Source of the DNA: Amylostereum areolatum
Taxonomy: Eukaryota; Basidiomycota; Agaricomycetes; Russulales; Stereaceae
Direction: 5' to 3'
Length of the DNA: 64,000 nt
NCBI GenBank assembly: GCA_012932865.1
Contig: SAXG01000004.1
Coordinates: 1,116,001-1,180,000 of the forward strand
Below are positions 52,979 through 64,000 of this stretch, piece by piece. The notes below the pieces were generated by a model, which was given only the letters and a program-made list of their open reading frames with translations, did no database searches and was not told where the DNA came from. Position 1 is the stretch's first letter; every line of letters starts with the position of its first letter. Position numbers and translations under genes: made by a program.

Positions 52979-55707
52979 ATGCTCCTCGCAGCTATTATCA
53001 ATGCTTTGATCTGCTTTATGCAGATCGCCCCGGTTCCTCTCATATTCATCGCCGTCCTCAGGCCGGACCTCATCCCTACCCTGCCCTCTCCTACTGCCTT
53101 CGTCGTATCCACCATCGGTCGTATTTCCCCTGCCCCATCCGTACTCACCGTTGACGCCACGCCTGCTGATGTCTTCGCAACCGTGCTCCCTTCCTCGTCG
53201 CCAATGGTGGCGAGCTACTCCGAACGTGTGGCAACATCGCTCACCGACCCAGTGTGGGTCGTAAGCATGGTCGTGGCCGCTGTGATGGTACGAACATCCT
53301 TGTCCGCCCGTGAGCTCTTCTGATTTACCAGCCACATAGATGGCGTTCACTGTGTTTGCCATTGGTATCATACGCCACACTCACGTCCCCGAACTTTCGG
53401 TGCGTCCTTTGACTTCTTCCTCCTACCTTCTTCTCACCAGCTCTCGTTCAGTCTCAGCAGAACGTTCATGAAGAGGGAGTCCCCGTTGGGCTCAGACTCC
53501 CTTCTCCTCCCGTGGCCACCCCTGAAACAAACGACGTCGTCATCCCTCCGGCCTACGCAAGGAGTGCGGAAATGTTTGATAGGGTTCTCGATGCCTCTAT
53601 GGAGCGTATGAGGCTTATGGGCCTATCTTCTTCCCGACCGGGAAGATACGATGGTGTCGACAATCTCGCGGCTGCTCTGCTCATGGACGAATTGCACCCC
53701 GAGCAGACGGAAGAAGAACAAGAACACGTAGCAGAACCCGAGCAAAATCGCAATGACGTCGACATCGTGGCTGCTGCCATGGACATCCCGCTTCCAAGCC
53801 CAACAGCGCAGGAACTGGCGTACCTTCAACCGGTTGAATTTGCTCAGGTCTCTGCCAAGGTTACGGAGGAAACCACGTTGCCTGTCCTTTCCACACCCGT
53901 CTCTTCCACGCCCGTCTCTTCCACGCCCGTCTCTTCCACGCTCGCACCTCCCGTTCTCGTCGCCGTCGTCAAGAGTAAGGTGACCTCCGAAGGACGTAGT
54001 ATCTCGGATTCCATCTGGGCTCATGCCATCGAGCGTCCTGTTGTTCCATTTGTTCAACGTGAGGTCGTCGATCCTGAAATCTCGGTACGATTGCTTCGCT
54101 CTCATGTTTTCCTGGCACTGACGCCATCCTGATAACAGGTCGAAGAAAAGGAAGGGCTCTCCCAGTCGCCACTTGCAGAGGAAGACATCCCTCGACCGAC
54201 GCCCTCTGTTGAAACAGACTCCGAGCAAAGTCGCGGTGACATCGAAGTCGTGGCTGCTGCCATGAACATCCCACTTCCAAACCCAACAGCGCAGGAGCTG
54301 GCATACCTTCAACCGGCCGAATTAGCTCAGGTCTCTGCCAAGGTCACGGAGGATACGACGTTCCCCGTCTCTTCCACGCCCGTACCTCCCGTGCCCGTGG
54401 CCGTCGTCAAGAGTAAAGTGGCCTCAGAAGGACGTAAGATATCGGACTCCATCTGGGCTCATGCCGTCGAACGTCCCGTTGTTCCATACCTTCAACGTGC
54501 GGTCGTCGATCCTGAAATCTCGGTACGGTAGCTTTGCTCCCGTGTTTTTCTGGCACTGACGCCATCCTGATAGGAGGTCGAAGAAATGGAAGGGCTCTCC
54601 CAGCCGCCACTTGCAGAGGAAGACATACCTCGACCGGCGCCCCTTCTAAAGGAAGAAATCTCCCACTCCTCGCCTCTCGTCCGTACCCGTACTCGCACCC
54701 GCTCCCCGACATGGAACGGGAGCATCTCTGGCCCCTTGGTGTCCGCTGGAACTACGCGAAAATTCTGGGAGTTCGAGGATCGCTCTGCGGTTCCGCTTGT
54801 CACGTCGCCCATCTATCTAGACCTTCCGCCGATGCTTAATCCCGACGCTCGGCCATTCGTTCCTAACCCTGCTTTTCGGAACCCGCCGCCAACCGCGACC
54901 GACAACAACGGACAACAGAATGTAGAGGAAATTCAGCAGTCGCAGGAGATTGACCTATCGCCTGTCGAGGACTCCATCGAGAACCTCCCTCCACCACACT
55001 ATAACCAGCCTGAGGTGTATTACGAGACTTCAGGTTTCGCGTCGCCCATCCATTCCCCAATGCTCAACCCCAACGCTCGACCATTCGTCCCTACCCCTGC
55101 TTGTCAGAACCCGCTGCCAACCGCGACCCACAACAATGGTCAACAGAATGTGGAGGAGGCCCAGGAGACTCAAACATCGCCCGCCGAAGATCTCCCTCCA
55201 CCGCACTATAACCAGTCTGAGGTGTATCACACGAATGCAGGCTTCCTTCACCCGGCGGATTACCCTCAGCAACATCAAGCATTCTACTCCCCGCCTCCTG
55301 CGTATCCTTCTGGTCCTTCCATGGACTCTCAACCCGGCTTCCCTCTACCCACGCAGCCGAACCCCCAGTCTGCCCCCTCCATCGCCCATCAACCCGTCGT
55401 TCCACCCGCTCACAATCAGGCTGCGCCCCGCGCCCAACCGATTTTCCCTTACCGTATGACTATTCGATCTGGACGCAGATTGCAGACCTATGGACCAGTT
55501 TACGGGGGCCCAAGCTACTCACCGCCGATGACGATGGAAGACTTGACTCGTCGGTCGAGGAAGATCTTACAGGCTAATGAGCCCTTCAGGGCATGCATGC
55601 CCCTGCTAAGGAAATACAACTGGTCGATGGCCGCCGTGCAGCAGCATCTTGAACTTGCTGCTCAGGCGGCGGCGCCGAATGTAACGGAGGTTGCGGCGGA
55701 AACCTGA
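52979..55707 (+). CDS. Membrane protein with duplicated exons and Pro-rich tail, unknown function
   Basis: Six exons encode about 820 residues. The start is MLLAAIINALICFMQIAPVP, a signal anchor, and a second hydrophobic segment (VVSMVVAAVMMAFTVFAIGI) lies near residue 95-115. The long remainder is acidic, then Pro/Asn/Gln-rich. Two exons repeat the same unit: AAAMDIPLPSPTAQELAYLQP and AAAMNIPLPNPTAQELAYLQP, each ending in ERPVVP...EVVDPEISV or its variant. Later, PMLNPDARPFVP with its NNGQQNVEE block occurs twice. The C-terminus has a compact part, YRMTIRSGRRLQTYGPVYGG, ending ...NVTEVAAET. I recognise no domain. Confidence 0.7.
53740..54645 (+). repeat. Tandem duplication of an exon, its intron and the next exon start
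   Basis: Positions 53740-54205 and 54223-54645 align along their length, including the intron (ctggcactgacgccatcctg in both) and the downstream gtcgaagaaa..ggaagggctc. The first unit is longer because it holds four 15-bp copies of cccgtctcttccacg, where the second holds about one. Confidence 0.85.
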
Positions 55708-56492
55708 AGGGTGCGGGGACATGGGTCGATCACATACCACGGCCAAAACCAAGGCCCTCATCCTAGCTCTTGGAGTCTAGCCTCACATGCTGGTTGGGAT
55801 CTACTTCGAGATGCCCATAGGGGTCGACCTTCGTGCACACTTGTTGTTCGTCTTCTTTTTACATCCTCACGCACCAATCCTGGTACGTCAATGGTGGGGA
55901 GGGCGTTGTTGTAAGTCACTGTGGGGTGTCATATAGCGCTGTATGACACCTCACAGTGACTTACAACGTGCATGTCGCACCACTCAACGACGTACATTTT
56001 ACCCTGTTACGTTGGAGTTTCCGATAGTGATACTGTCTTCTCTTTTTCTCGTCTCGTGTTTCCTGTTTCCTACTCCTTACTCCGTGTCTCGCGTCTCCTT
56101 TTTTGCCTTGTATGTCTCGTCCCATCTCCATCGTCTCGTCTTGCCTGTTTCCTTAGTTCCTACCATCTCATACCATCCTGATAGCGTCTCGTCTCGTTCT
56201 CCCGGTGTCTCATTCATCTCCTTTCCCGTTCTCGATTTGCGATCTGTGCTTCTCCCTTGTCTCACTTGATATACCCATATTCTCCAACCTCTGAGAATCC
56301 ATCTGCTTCTGTCAACACTCGCCACAGGCTCCGTCGCGATTCGGATGATGCCACCGATAATGATATGGTAGACGGATTTCCTCATTCGGTAAATGCAAAA
56401 CACATACAAACAGAAGAGATGAAGTTTTGCGATCCTCGAGCTCAAGTCCCGCATTGCTGGTCTGGCCTTATATTCGTCCCGCCTATATCACC
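55708..56492. other. Intergenic with hairpin and pyrimidine-rich leader
   Basis: After the hairpin at 55908-55967 the plus strand becomes rich in tctcgtctc-type pyrimidine runs (about 56030-56270), a common fungal promoter/leader feature ahead of the purine gene. No gene is seen. Confidence 0.45.
55908..55967. repeat. 60-bp near-perfect hairpin
   Basis: Arms of 26 bp (gttgtaagtcactgtgg... and its complement) differ at one base and enclose the 8-base loop tagcgctg. It lies 200 bp past a stop codon and could be a small fold-back element. No target duplication is visible. Confidence 0.75.
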
Positions 56493-58642
56493 ATGTCGTC
56501 GCCCATCGGTAAGACGTCTCGACGCCAATAAGGTCGGGATCGTCTCATTCACGTCCGCACCAGCTCTTCTCTCGGTGTACGACAAGACGGGCCTTCTCGA
56601 GTTCGCGCGTGAGCTCTCGGATGCAGGTGTCCATCTACTCGGTTCTGGAGGAACAGCGAAAAAAATTCGCGATGCTGGGATAAAGATAGAGTACGTTGTG
56701 TGTTGCGTTCGTCTTCCTCGCACTGACTCTTCACAGAGATGTTTCAGACATCACTAAAGCGCCTGAAATGCTAGGAGGGCGTGTGAAGACCCTTCATCCG
56801 GCTGTGCATGGAGGTACGTTCATAGGTGACTGTAAATTGATACTATGTTCATCTCTCATAGGGATTCTGGCCCGCGACACTCCTTCGGATCAACAGGACC
56901 TCACTGCCCAGTCGATCTCCCCCATCTCAATCGTCGTTTGCAATTTGTATCCTTTCACTTCTACCATTGCTCAGCCCAACTGCACTCTCGCCAATGCCGT
57001 GGAGGAAATTGACATTGGCGGGGTTACCCTTCTCCGCGCAGCGGCGAAAAATCATGAGCGCGTTTCCGTCATTTCAGACCCGGCCGACTATGCAGAGTTC
57101 GTCAAGGCATGGAAGGAAGGAAAGGGCGACGTCGGACAGGCTCTCCGAAGCAACCTTGCGCTCAAAGCATTTGAGATGACTGCAAGCTACGACGATGCGA
57201 TAAGTGGGTACTTCAGGGAACAGTATGCGGACGCTGCCGGCGGCGACAAACTGGTTGGTCCAGTGCAGCGGATGGCTCTTCGATATGGTGCCAACCCCCA
57301 CCAAAAGCCGGCTCAGGCCTTCGTCAAGGAGGGAGAGTTACCATTCAAAGGTACGTACTTGCGCGACGAATCGATGTCTGGCTGATGTGGCTCTCAGCCC
57401 TCTGCGGATCTCCTGGATATATCAACCTCCTGGACGGCCTTAACTCATACGCTCTCGTTAAAGAACTTCAGGAGGCCCTTGGCCTTCCCGCCGCGGCCTC
57501 CTTCAAGCACGTTTCTCCTGCCGGTGCAGCTGTCGGCCTTGAGCTCAACGAAGTTGAAAAGAAGGTTTACGGCGTCGACGACCTGAAGGAACCGCTCACA
57601 CCCCTTGCTTCCGCTTATGCTCGAGCACGAGGTAGAATCCTCCTCTATTTCTTACGCGTTTTCTGACACCAGAGTAGGCGCCGACCGCATGTCGTCCTTT
57701 GGCGACTTCATTGCTTTATCTTCCCCCTGCGACCTCGCTACGGCTCGTATAATCTCACGGGAGGTTTCAGATGGTGTCATCGCCCCGGGTTACTCGCCTG
57801 AGGCTCTCGATGTTCTGAAGAAGAAGAAAGGCGGGAAATACTGCGTTATTCAGGTGTGTTTTCCTCAACACCTTCTATCTCTAGCCTTTACATGTTACAT
57901 GGCGTCTCTGTAGATCGACCCCAACTACACCCCCGGTGATATTGAGACGCGACAAGTTTTCGGCATCTCGCTGCAGCAGCGTCGCAATGATGCGAAAATC
58001 ACCCCCGAGCTGTTCACCAACATAGTCACGCAAAACAAAACGGTACGCACACAGTCTTTCTCCCCGCCATCCTTGCATAACCTTGTGTAGGTCCCGGACG
58101 CTGCCATCACCGATCTTATCGTGGCCACTCTTGCTCTCAAGTATACCCAGTCCAACAGTGTGGCATATGCTTACCATGGGTCGATTATCGGCCTTGGCGC
58201 AGGCCAACAGTCCCGCATCGACTGCACACGCCTGGCGGGCTCTAAGGCGGATAATTGGTGGCTGCGTCATCACCCGCGTGTCCTCAGCCTTCCGTGGAAG
58301 AAAGGTGTCAAGCGTGCCGAGAAGGCCACCGCCGTTGACATCTTCGTCCGTGGGGAGGTCCTGGAGGGCGGTGAAAAGGCACAATGGGAATCCTTGTTCG
58401 AAGAAGTCCCTGCGCCCCTGACCACCGAGGAGCGCGCGATCCATGCAAAGCAGTTGGATGGCGTTGCATGTTCGAGCGATGCATTCTTCCCCTTCCCGGA
58501 CAACGTACATCGCGCGAGGAAAAGCGGCGTGAAGTATCTCGCTGCACCTTCTGGAAGCGTAATGGACGATGAGTGTATCAAGGCCGCCGACGAGCATGAA
58601 ATCGCATTCGCACACACATCCCTACGGTTGTTCCACCACTAA
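56493..58642 (+). CDS. ADE16: Bifunctional AICAR transformylase / IMP cyclohydrolase
   Basis: This enzyme performs the last two steps of purine synthesis, formylating AICAR and closing the ring to IMP. The true start is MSSPI at 56493. A 55-bp intron (gtaaga..caccag) joins it to [33 protein letters not shown] and [19 protein letters not shown] form the cyclohydrolase part. [17 protein letters not shown] carries the transformylase Lys-His pair, and [11 protein letters not shown] is also present. [32 protein letters not shown] and [12 protein letters not shown] follow. It ends ...SLRLFHH at 58642. All parts are intact, about 600 residues. Confidence 0.96.
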
Positions 58643-58840
58643 TCTATTAAGGGCGTTGTCTGTGCGTGTAGGGTCCGAGGCGGTGATGTCGGTTTCTTGG
58701 AGAAGTTTAGAAATAATGTATCACCAGTTATACAAGAAGTACAATCCGAAACCCTGCTGTTTCGAATAGGCCTCCGTAGCGTTGCGCTGTTCAGACATTC
58801 GGACTACCTACGTTGGCTGCCGGACTGGTAGAAAAGAGAA
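58643..58840. other. Spacer between ADE16 and the fold-back element
   Basis: Holds the 3' end of ADE16. Nothing else is seen. Confidence 0.4.
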
Positions 58841-58849
58841 CTTGGACTG

Positions 58850-59472
58850 TAGGCTCGTACCCAGCCGGTCTCACGATTATGTAAGAAGGGCGAACTCGTG
58901 AGACCGGCTGGGACGAGATGTCGTCCTTTTGGCGCGGCGTGCGTTTCCCCGCCAAATCAGACGGCCACCCTTTTCTTCGAAAACGGCCTCCCTCTCGAAA
59001 AAAAAAGGTTCTCCGAGTGTTATGTTGAGAGTGTGTTTCTCAAGCAGCTCTTTCAGATGGGTGTAATGACATTTGAACGTTTTTTTCGGAAAAATGAACC
59101 TCGTTACAATCACGGTTGAGATGGATGGGCAGGATGATGAATTGGATGGCCCTATAGACATTGAAGAGTAGTAACAATTGATTTCATTTCGTTTTGTAAT
59201 ACATTTTGTAAGGAGGTTCATTTTTTCCGAAAAAAGCGTCCAAATATCATTACACCCATCTGAAAGAGCTTCTTGAGAAACACACTCTCAACATAACACT
59301 CGGAGAACTTTTTTTTTCGAGAGGGAGGCCGTTTTCGAAGAAAAGGGTGGCCGTCTGATTTGGCGGGGAAACGCCGCGCCAAAAGGACGACATTGTGTCC
59401 CAGTCCGCTCGCAGAACTCGCGTCCCCTCTTATATAAGCGTGTGTCATGCGAGCGGACTGGGAACGAGTCTA
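58850..59472. mobile_element. 623-bp fold-back MITE with 9-bp target-site duplication
   Basis: Identical 9-bp copies of cttggactg flank the element (58841-58849 and 59473-59481). Its ends are taggctcgtacccag and the complement of tagactcgttcccag. Each end carries its own small hairpin (CCCAGCCGGTCTCACG left, CCCAGTCCGCTCGCA right). Inside lie two long inverted arms, about 58917-59103 and 59213-59395, around 93% complementary. The 110-bp middle contains a short frame, MNLVTITVEMDGQDDELDGP, perhaps the tail of a captured gene. The 9-bp duplication suggests a Mutator-like family. It is non-autonomous. Confidence 0.85.
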
Positions 59473-59641
59473 CTTGGACTGACTTCCAGTGACTGGCCCG
59501 GGAACTACGTGAATACTTGAGTAATAGTTAATACTTATCATGCGTCCAATTACGTAATAAGTCACTCCGGTTGAGGCGCGCTTGCACGCGTCGCGTCCGA
59601 ATTTCTATCGCATCTTCTACCAACCTGTAGCTACACCTTCC

Positions 59642-62600
59642 ATGGCCGATCGAGCAAAGCGCAGCGACAGACTCAGTGCGTTAGCTCAGCTGAAACGCGC
59701 CAGGCAGGGTGGCAAAGCGGGAATGGAAGGTTAGTGGCTGCATGCGCTGTGCGAGCGATCCTCACGACGCGTCCAGGGCGAAGAAGATACCAATATCTAC
59801 GATGAAGTCACAGAGGAGCAGTACAAGGGCGTCGTCGCGGGACGCTTAGCCAAAGACGATTTTGTGGTGGATGATGGTGTCAGCGGATATATGGACAACG
59901 GGATGGACGACTGGGGAAACGGCGACGCGTCCGACGATGAGGACGAAGAGGAGGACCGGCGAAAAGGTGTGCTACGCATTCCTGTGTTCGAAACTGTGTT
60001 GTATTAACGCGTTCTTAGCGAAATCTAAAAAGAAGAAAGAGACAAGGCCAAGTCGAAGGCCAAACCGAAGGCACCTCCTCCCGTCGCGCCGACAATGAGC
60101 GCATATCGCCCAGCCAAGTCGGAAGACCAGGAAGCCGACTTCATGTCCTCTCTCCTCGGGGACATGGATAGCGCACCTAGCGTACCAATGCCGCGCCCCC
60201 GTAAGCGCAAGCCTTCCCCCGAATACCGCTCTCGCGACCGGCCTGCATATCGCTCGCGCGACTCCCTAACGGACCGGTTCTTTGACAATTCATCCGACGG
60301 GCCACAATCAGATGGATTTGATATGGGCCAGGATGCCTCTTCCGATGACAACTGGATGTCAAGTCCTCGAAAAAAGCATAAGACAGAAACACAAGGGATC
60401 ACACCGGCGACAGAAAAGCTGAATAGGATCGACATGAATGCATCGACCGATGAAGAAGACTACGACGCGGCATTCGACAGCGACGTCAGTATGTTTATGG
60501 ACATAGACGAAGATGTCAAACCGGCACCGCCGAAACCGAAGCCTTTCCTCTCGGGCACGGACAAGAAGCCTGCTAGTAACATGCTTAAGAAAGAAGAAGG
60601 AAATCCCTCGTGGCTCTCGGTCTATGATTCTCTATCTGTCGCACCCCAAGAATCATTTGGTACTTTAAATGGAGCATCCACTGGCGCATCTTCTTCGGCC
60701 GCTCACGCGGCCAAGGTCCAAGCGCTCCAACCCGACGGTTCCTTCCAGTTCTTCTGGCTGGATTACCTCGAACACGAAGGCGTTCTATACTTTATTGGAA
60801 AGACATTGAACGCTGCCACCAACTCATATGTCTCCTGTTGCGTCACTGTGGGTGGCTTACAACGGAACCTTTTCGTTCTTCCGCGGCAACAACAGCTCGA
60901 CGACGAGGGCTATGAGACCGACGTTGTACCTGGCCTGCAGGATGTGTACACCGATTTTGATCAGGTGCGGAGGAAGGCTGGAATCAAGGCCTGGAAGGCG
61001 AAGTTCGTGAAGAGGAAGTACGCGTTTGGAGAGGCAGCCGTGCCTAGAGAGGAAACGCAGTGGCTCAAGGTTGTCTACGGCTTCGATGGTGATTCACATT
61101 CGTCGTATGTTCCTATATTCGCCTGCCACTGACCCTTGTTCAGAGCCTCAAATCCCCCAGGACGTTACTAGCCCAAACTTTTCGCGCGTCTTTGGCACGA
61201 ATACCAACGCTTTTGAACTTCTCGTTTTGAAACGCAAGATTATGGGACCGTGCTGGATACAGGTAAAGAAACCACATGTGGAGTACAAGGGTGTAGGTCT
61301 TTTGTATTCTCTCCCCGTTCAAACCTCATCTCCTGGAAGGTCTCATGGTGTCAATATGAAGTCACCGTTTCAGACCCAAAAGACTTCAACCCATTCTCAG
61401 AAGCTGACGACAATGCACCCAAGAATATCCCCCCGCTGACCATCGCCAGTCTCAGCGTGCGTACTATCGTCAATCACCAGGAAAATAAACGGGAGATTGT
61501 TTGTGCTTCTGCTCGTATTTGGTCAAGCAGTATGTATCTCCCTATCCTAGGAGTGGCGGTCTTATCCACATCTTTTTAAGTTGTGCTTGAGGACCCAACG
61601 CCGCCGGAAGCTCTCGCATGTCGAGCCCACACCTTTATCAGGCCTCTCGAACGCTATCCTCGAGGATTCGAAGACCAGGCGAAGGCAAACAAACAAGGCA
61701 ATATATCACCCATGAAAGACGAGCGATCGCTTCTCAATCTGTTACTTGGTATAGTTTGCCGTAGCTTGTCTCCTTTTCTGTATTAATCGCCATTATAGTA
61801 ACTCTTCACAAGGCGGACCCTGACGTCATTGTTGGACATGAATTTTTGGGCGTGTCACTCGACGTCCTTCTTCATCGCATGCGGGAACTCAAGGTGGACC
61901 ACTGGTCTCGCATGGGCCGGCTTCCGCCGCTCGCGGTGGCCTAACATTGGTCGGCAGGGAACTAACCTACGGTTCCTCAACGGTCGTCTTTTATGTGACT
62001 TGGCCTCTGACGGTGCAAAGAGCATGATCGCCTCTACGACGTGGTCGCTGACGGAAATGTGCAAGACACATCTCAAGCAAGACAGGGAGGACATTGATCC
62101 AGAAGATACAGCGAACTACTTTGACGGAGCGGTCAGCTCTCCGGGGCATCTCATGAAGTTCGTCAGACATTGCGAGCTGGATGCGCACTACCATATGGCT
62201 ATCGCATCGAAAGTGCAGATACTCCCTTTGACAAAGCAATTAACCAACCTTGCGGGAAATTCCTGGTAAGTTCTGCGGAGTAATCTTATTCTTCGATGCT
62301 AACTCCGGGTTTCTTTCTCTAGGAACAAGACCCTCAACGGTGGTCGTGCGGAACGTAACGAGTACATCCTCCTCCACGAGTTTCATCGTCTAAAATACGT
62401 CTGCCCCGACAAGCAATGGGGCAAGAAAGCCGCGCCCGTCAAGGTTGAGGTCGAAGACGATGGAGAAGGAGGCGTTACCATTGGCAAGGCCGGCAAGGGC
62501 AAGAGAGACAAGTACAAGGGCGGTCTGGTCTTAGAGCCTAAGCGCGGGCTATGGGACAAATTTATCCTAGTCATGGACTTCAACTCTCTGTACCCCAGTA

Positions 62601-64000
62601 TTATCCAAGAATACAACATCGATTTCACCACTATCAATAAGACCGAAGAAGAGGATGAGGTAAATCATTGACATCGTGCGCTGAGTCTTACTGAATCTTT
62701 TCTGCAGGACGGCCAGGAGAAAATCCCCGAGCCACCATCCTCAGAAGTCCCTCAAGGCGTTCTCCCTCGTATCATTGCCACATTGGTCAACCGTCGACGA
62801 CAGGTCAAATCTCTTATGAAGGATCGAGCCTTAGATCCTGGAAGGTACCTTCAGGTATTCCTCGTCTTCTCCTAGACCAATCACTATCCACTCACACATT
62901 CGTTTAGTACAATATCAAGCAGCAGGCACTCAAATTGACGGCCAATAGTATGTATGGGTGTCTTGGGTTTGAATACTCGAGATTCTATGCCCGTCCGCTG
63001 GCAGCCCTTACAACATTCAAGGGTCGAGAAATTTTGACGCATACGAAAGAGCTCGCTGAAAGCCTCCAGCTTGACGTATGCGCTCCTTTGCATCCTTCGT
63101 TCCACCCACGTCACTCATTGTATTGGACAGGTTGTGTATGGTGACACAGACTCCCTCTTCGTCAACTCAAATGTCACAGAGCTTTCTGAAGCAATGAGGA
63201 TATCTTCGGAGTTTAAGAAAGCCGTCAATGACCGGTACAAACTACTCGAAATCGACCTCGATGGTGTCTTCCAACGGCTCCTCCTTCTGCAGAAGAAGAA
63301 ATATGCCGCGCTTAAGGTGGAGGAAGGTGGCTCTCGTGTGTCGACGGAGGTCAAGGGTCTTGACATGAAACGTAGAGAGTACTCTGCGCTATCCAAATCG
63401 GTCTCTCAGTGCGTATCCCACCGATATTTTGGGGGGGCGGAAGCTCACCTCAGCGTTGTCTAGATATGTTCTCGACCAGATTCTTTCGGGCGAAGCCACG
63501 GAGATCGTTGTCGAGCGCATCCACGAATATCTCACCGAAATAAGCCAGGACATCCGTGGGGGCAAGGTCAAGTTGGACGAGTTCATTATCTTCAAACGGT
63601 TGGGGAAAGCACCGGAGGACTACCCTGATGCGAAGAGCCAACCCCATGTCCAAGTTGCGCTGAAGATGAAAGCCCGTGGATCGAGTACTAGGGCTGGGGA
63701 CGTCATCCCCTACATATTTTGTGAGGGCGATTCTAGCGACACGAGTAAGATATCGCAAGCTGACCGGGCAAGACATCCGGATGAGCTTCGTCGGTCCAGC
63801 GAACTAAAGATCGGTGAGTCCATTCTGCCTCAAGTGGTTAGTTTCTAACCGATCGACCGGAATCTAGACTATGAATACTACCTTGCTCACCAGGTTCTTC
63901 CACCAATCGAGCGCCTGTGTGACCCGATTGAAGGGACAGACCGCGCTCGTCTTGCCGAATGTTTGGGCGAGTAGTTCTCTTTGCAATCACCGCCCCTTCC
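59642..64000 (+). CDS. POL1: DNA polymerase alpha catalytic subunit, 3' end beyond window
   Basis: This family-B polymerase extends primase RNA to start nuclear DNA replication. It starts [20 protein letters not shown]; an acidic N-terminus ([14 protein letters not shown]) and a basic linker follow. [19 protein letters not shown] is the exonuclease-fold remnant. [19 protein letters not shown] is motif [19 protein letters not shown] motif B, and [10 protein letters not shown] motif C with the catalytic Asp pair. [17 protein letters not shown] near 63950 leads to the C-terminal zinc domain outside the window. One frame break at 61921-61924 falls between SRMGRL and [12 protein letters not shown], a region expected to be continuous; an assembly indel is likely. 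Confidence 0.95.

Noticed and set aside
55908..55967. Rho-independent-type terminator at the hairpin
   Set aside because: RNA polymerase II genes do not use such terminators. A fold-back element is the better explanation.
61894..61970. A 77-bp intron in POL1 starting at gtggac
   Set aside because: The segment encodes [10 protein letters not shown] and [11 protein letters not shown], which are conserved in polymerase alpha. A one-base error explains the data better.

Overview
This 64 kb window is nuclear DNA of a filamentous basidiomycete, most likely an agaricomycete (class inferred, genus not). Genes are dense and lie on both strands. Almost all are cut by many short introns of about 45-110 bp with GT..AG borders. 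The mix includes a fungal acetyl-CoA carboxylase, DNA polymerase alpha, cytochrome P450s, pyranose 2-oxidase, aldos-2-ulose dehydratase and an expanded BTB/POZ family. There are no operons, tRNAs, rRNAs or CRISPR arrays. Gene spans below run from start to stop codon and include introns. Exon joins were made by eye from splice signals, reading-frame continuity and remembered family features.

Layout. 1-6 kb: the end of a vacuolar M20 carboxypeptidase, a BTB gene, a small secreted six-cysteine protein, a BTB relic and an 86-bp MITE with 9-bp target-site duplications. 6.6-17 kb: a flavin block with a phenol-hydroxylase-type FAD monooxygenase, a tiny two-exon gene, pyranose 2-oxidase and, tail to tail with it, aldos-2-ulose dehydratase (AUDH). 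The last two form a two-step route from glucose through glucosone to cortalcerone-type metabolites. 17-31 kb: an HDDC2-like deoxynucleotidase, an Sds3-like histone-deacetylase subunit, two tandem kinase-like genes and a complete acetyl-CoA carboxylase.

32-40 kb: two related secreted proteins of unknown function, one acidic with basic processing sites and one built of glutamine-rich heptads. They share promoter and 5'-leader blocks, and two BTB genes lie between them. 40-49 kb: two P450 genes flank a BTB gene, a BTB relic, a telomere-repeat-tipped hairpin and a perfect 28-bp E-box palindrome. 49-52 kb: two mitochondrial Fe-S/Hsp70 genes (ZIM17, GRX5) and an HSD17B10-like dehydrogenase. 53-56 kb: a membrane protein of unknown function that grew by tandem exon duplication. 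56-64 kb: the bifunctional purine enzyme ADE16/ATIC, a 623-bp fold-back transposon with 9-bp target duplications, and DNA polymerase alpha running off the right edge.

Four reading frames break without an obvious natural intron (AUDH twice, the second kinase, the acidic secreted protein, POL1). Because POL1 is essential, at least some of these breaks are probably assembly indels rather than decay.
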